NCBI GenBank assembly: GCA_003144015.1
Contig: QFWS01000001.1
Span: forward strand, 620,001-684,000
From: Flavobacteriaceae bacterium LYZ1037
GTDB taxonomy: Bacteria; Bacteroidota; Bacteroidia; Flavobacteriales; Flavobacteriaceae
Direction of reading: 5' to 3'
DNA: 64,000 nucleotides
The translations under genes and the position numbers were made by a program. The notes beneath the pieces were generated by a model, which saw nothing but the letters and a program-made list of their open reading frames with translations, did no database searches and was not told the DNA's origin. The stretch's first letter is position 1; each line of letters starts with the position of its first letter. Positions 63,787 through 64,000 of the stretch are shown piece by piece.

Positions 63787-64000
63787 ATGAAGTTAACAAT
63801 CCTCGGTTGCCATAGTGCAACGCCACGTGTAAATACCAATCCAACATCACAAGTATTAGAAATTAATAATCATCTATTTTTAATAGATTGTGGCGAAGGT
63901 ACTCAAGTGGAGTTACGCAGGAATAAAGTGAAGTTTAACCGAATTAAGCATATCTTTATTTCACATTTACACGGCGATCATTATTTTGGTTTAATCGGCC
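63787..64000 (+). CDS. rnz: Ribonuclease Z (tRNA 3' processing), 5' part
   Basis: The first 71 codons of a metallo-beta-lactamase-fold nuclease that removes 3' trailers from tRNA precursors are visible: MKLTILGCHSATPRVNTNPT, FLIDCGEGTQVELRR, and the metal motif HLHGDHYFGL just before the window ends. The start is the ATG at 63787, with a short AT-rich gap after the small upstream gene. The rest lies to the right. Confidence 0.9.
   Translation, partial: MKLTILGCHSATPRVNTNPTSQVLEINNHLFLIDCGEGTQVELRRNKVKFNRIKHIFISHLHGDHYFGLIG

Overview
This is about 64 kb of AT-rich chromosomal DNA (roughly one third G+C by eye) from a member of the Bacteroidota, almost certainly the family Flavobacteriaceae. 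The evidence is a type IX secretion component (PorQ), a cargo protein with a T9SS type A sorting domain, a SusC-like TonB-dependent receptor, many short secreted or lipoprotein genes of Bacteroidota-restricted families (DUF4294, DUF4268, DUF2024, DUF4833, DUF6048/DUF6452), promoters of the Bacteroidota type (TAnnTTTG near -7, sometimes with TTG near -33), and a 6S-like RNA of flavobacterial type. I see no rRNA, tRNA, CRISPR array, insertion sequence or prophage. The window reads as ordinary core genome with small accessory patches.

Layout. 1-9.6 kb (minus): a frameshifted DUF1579-type gene cut by the window edge, an APC permease, a Bcr/CflA drug exporter, a three-gene acyl-CoA carboxylase operon (carrier, biotin carboxylase, carboxyltransferase), a PrsW-type protease, a Nudix hydrolase and an M42 peptidase. 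9.7-20 kb: DUF4294 and hemolysin III genes, DUF4833 and DUF4268 genes, a ZIP transporter, two methyltransferases, a Cys-rich MarR regulator with a glutaredoxin-like/DUF2024 pair, DUF6048/DUF6452/rlmD, and an ECF sigma factor with a small membrane partner. 20-31 kb: a 1313-residue secreted LRR/Ig protein beside a TPR-LytTR membrane regulator, rocD with an unusual structured upstream region, two small membrane proteins and a T9SS cargo gene cluster. 31-40 kb: an Smr-domain protein, a Ca-binding repeat lipoprotein, a cysteine desulfurase, orphan small proteins, a TonB-dependent receptor and an M23 peptidase.

40-55 kb: a ZapB-like protein, zapA, 6S RNA and rny in a row, a PAS histidine kinase, xerD, an outer-membrane barrel, aroQ, lpdA, a DinB-like protein, msrB, an M48 lipoprotein peptidase, a UMF1-type MFS transporter, a lipoprotein gene with a broken start, and an ECF sigma/anti-sigma/beta-solenoid operon. 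55-64 kb (plus): lon, porQ, cmk, rpsA, pyrR, pyrB, a small unknown and the start of rnz.

The most interesting signals are regulatory. A likely MarR regulon has matching operator-like sequences over two -7 boxes. Several genes have the -7 box only 4-5 nt before the ATG, suggesting leaderless mRNAs. There is a clear 6S-like RNA between zapA and rny, and there are structured, partly mutually exclusive hairpins between lon and porQ, upstream of rocD, and between two divergent methyltransferase genes. Two genes carry apparent single-base frameshifts near their signal peptides. I found no evidence for a large undescribed multi-gene defence or biosynthetic system.
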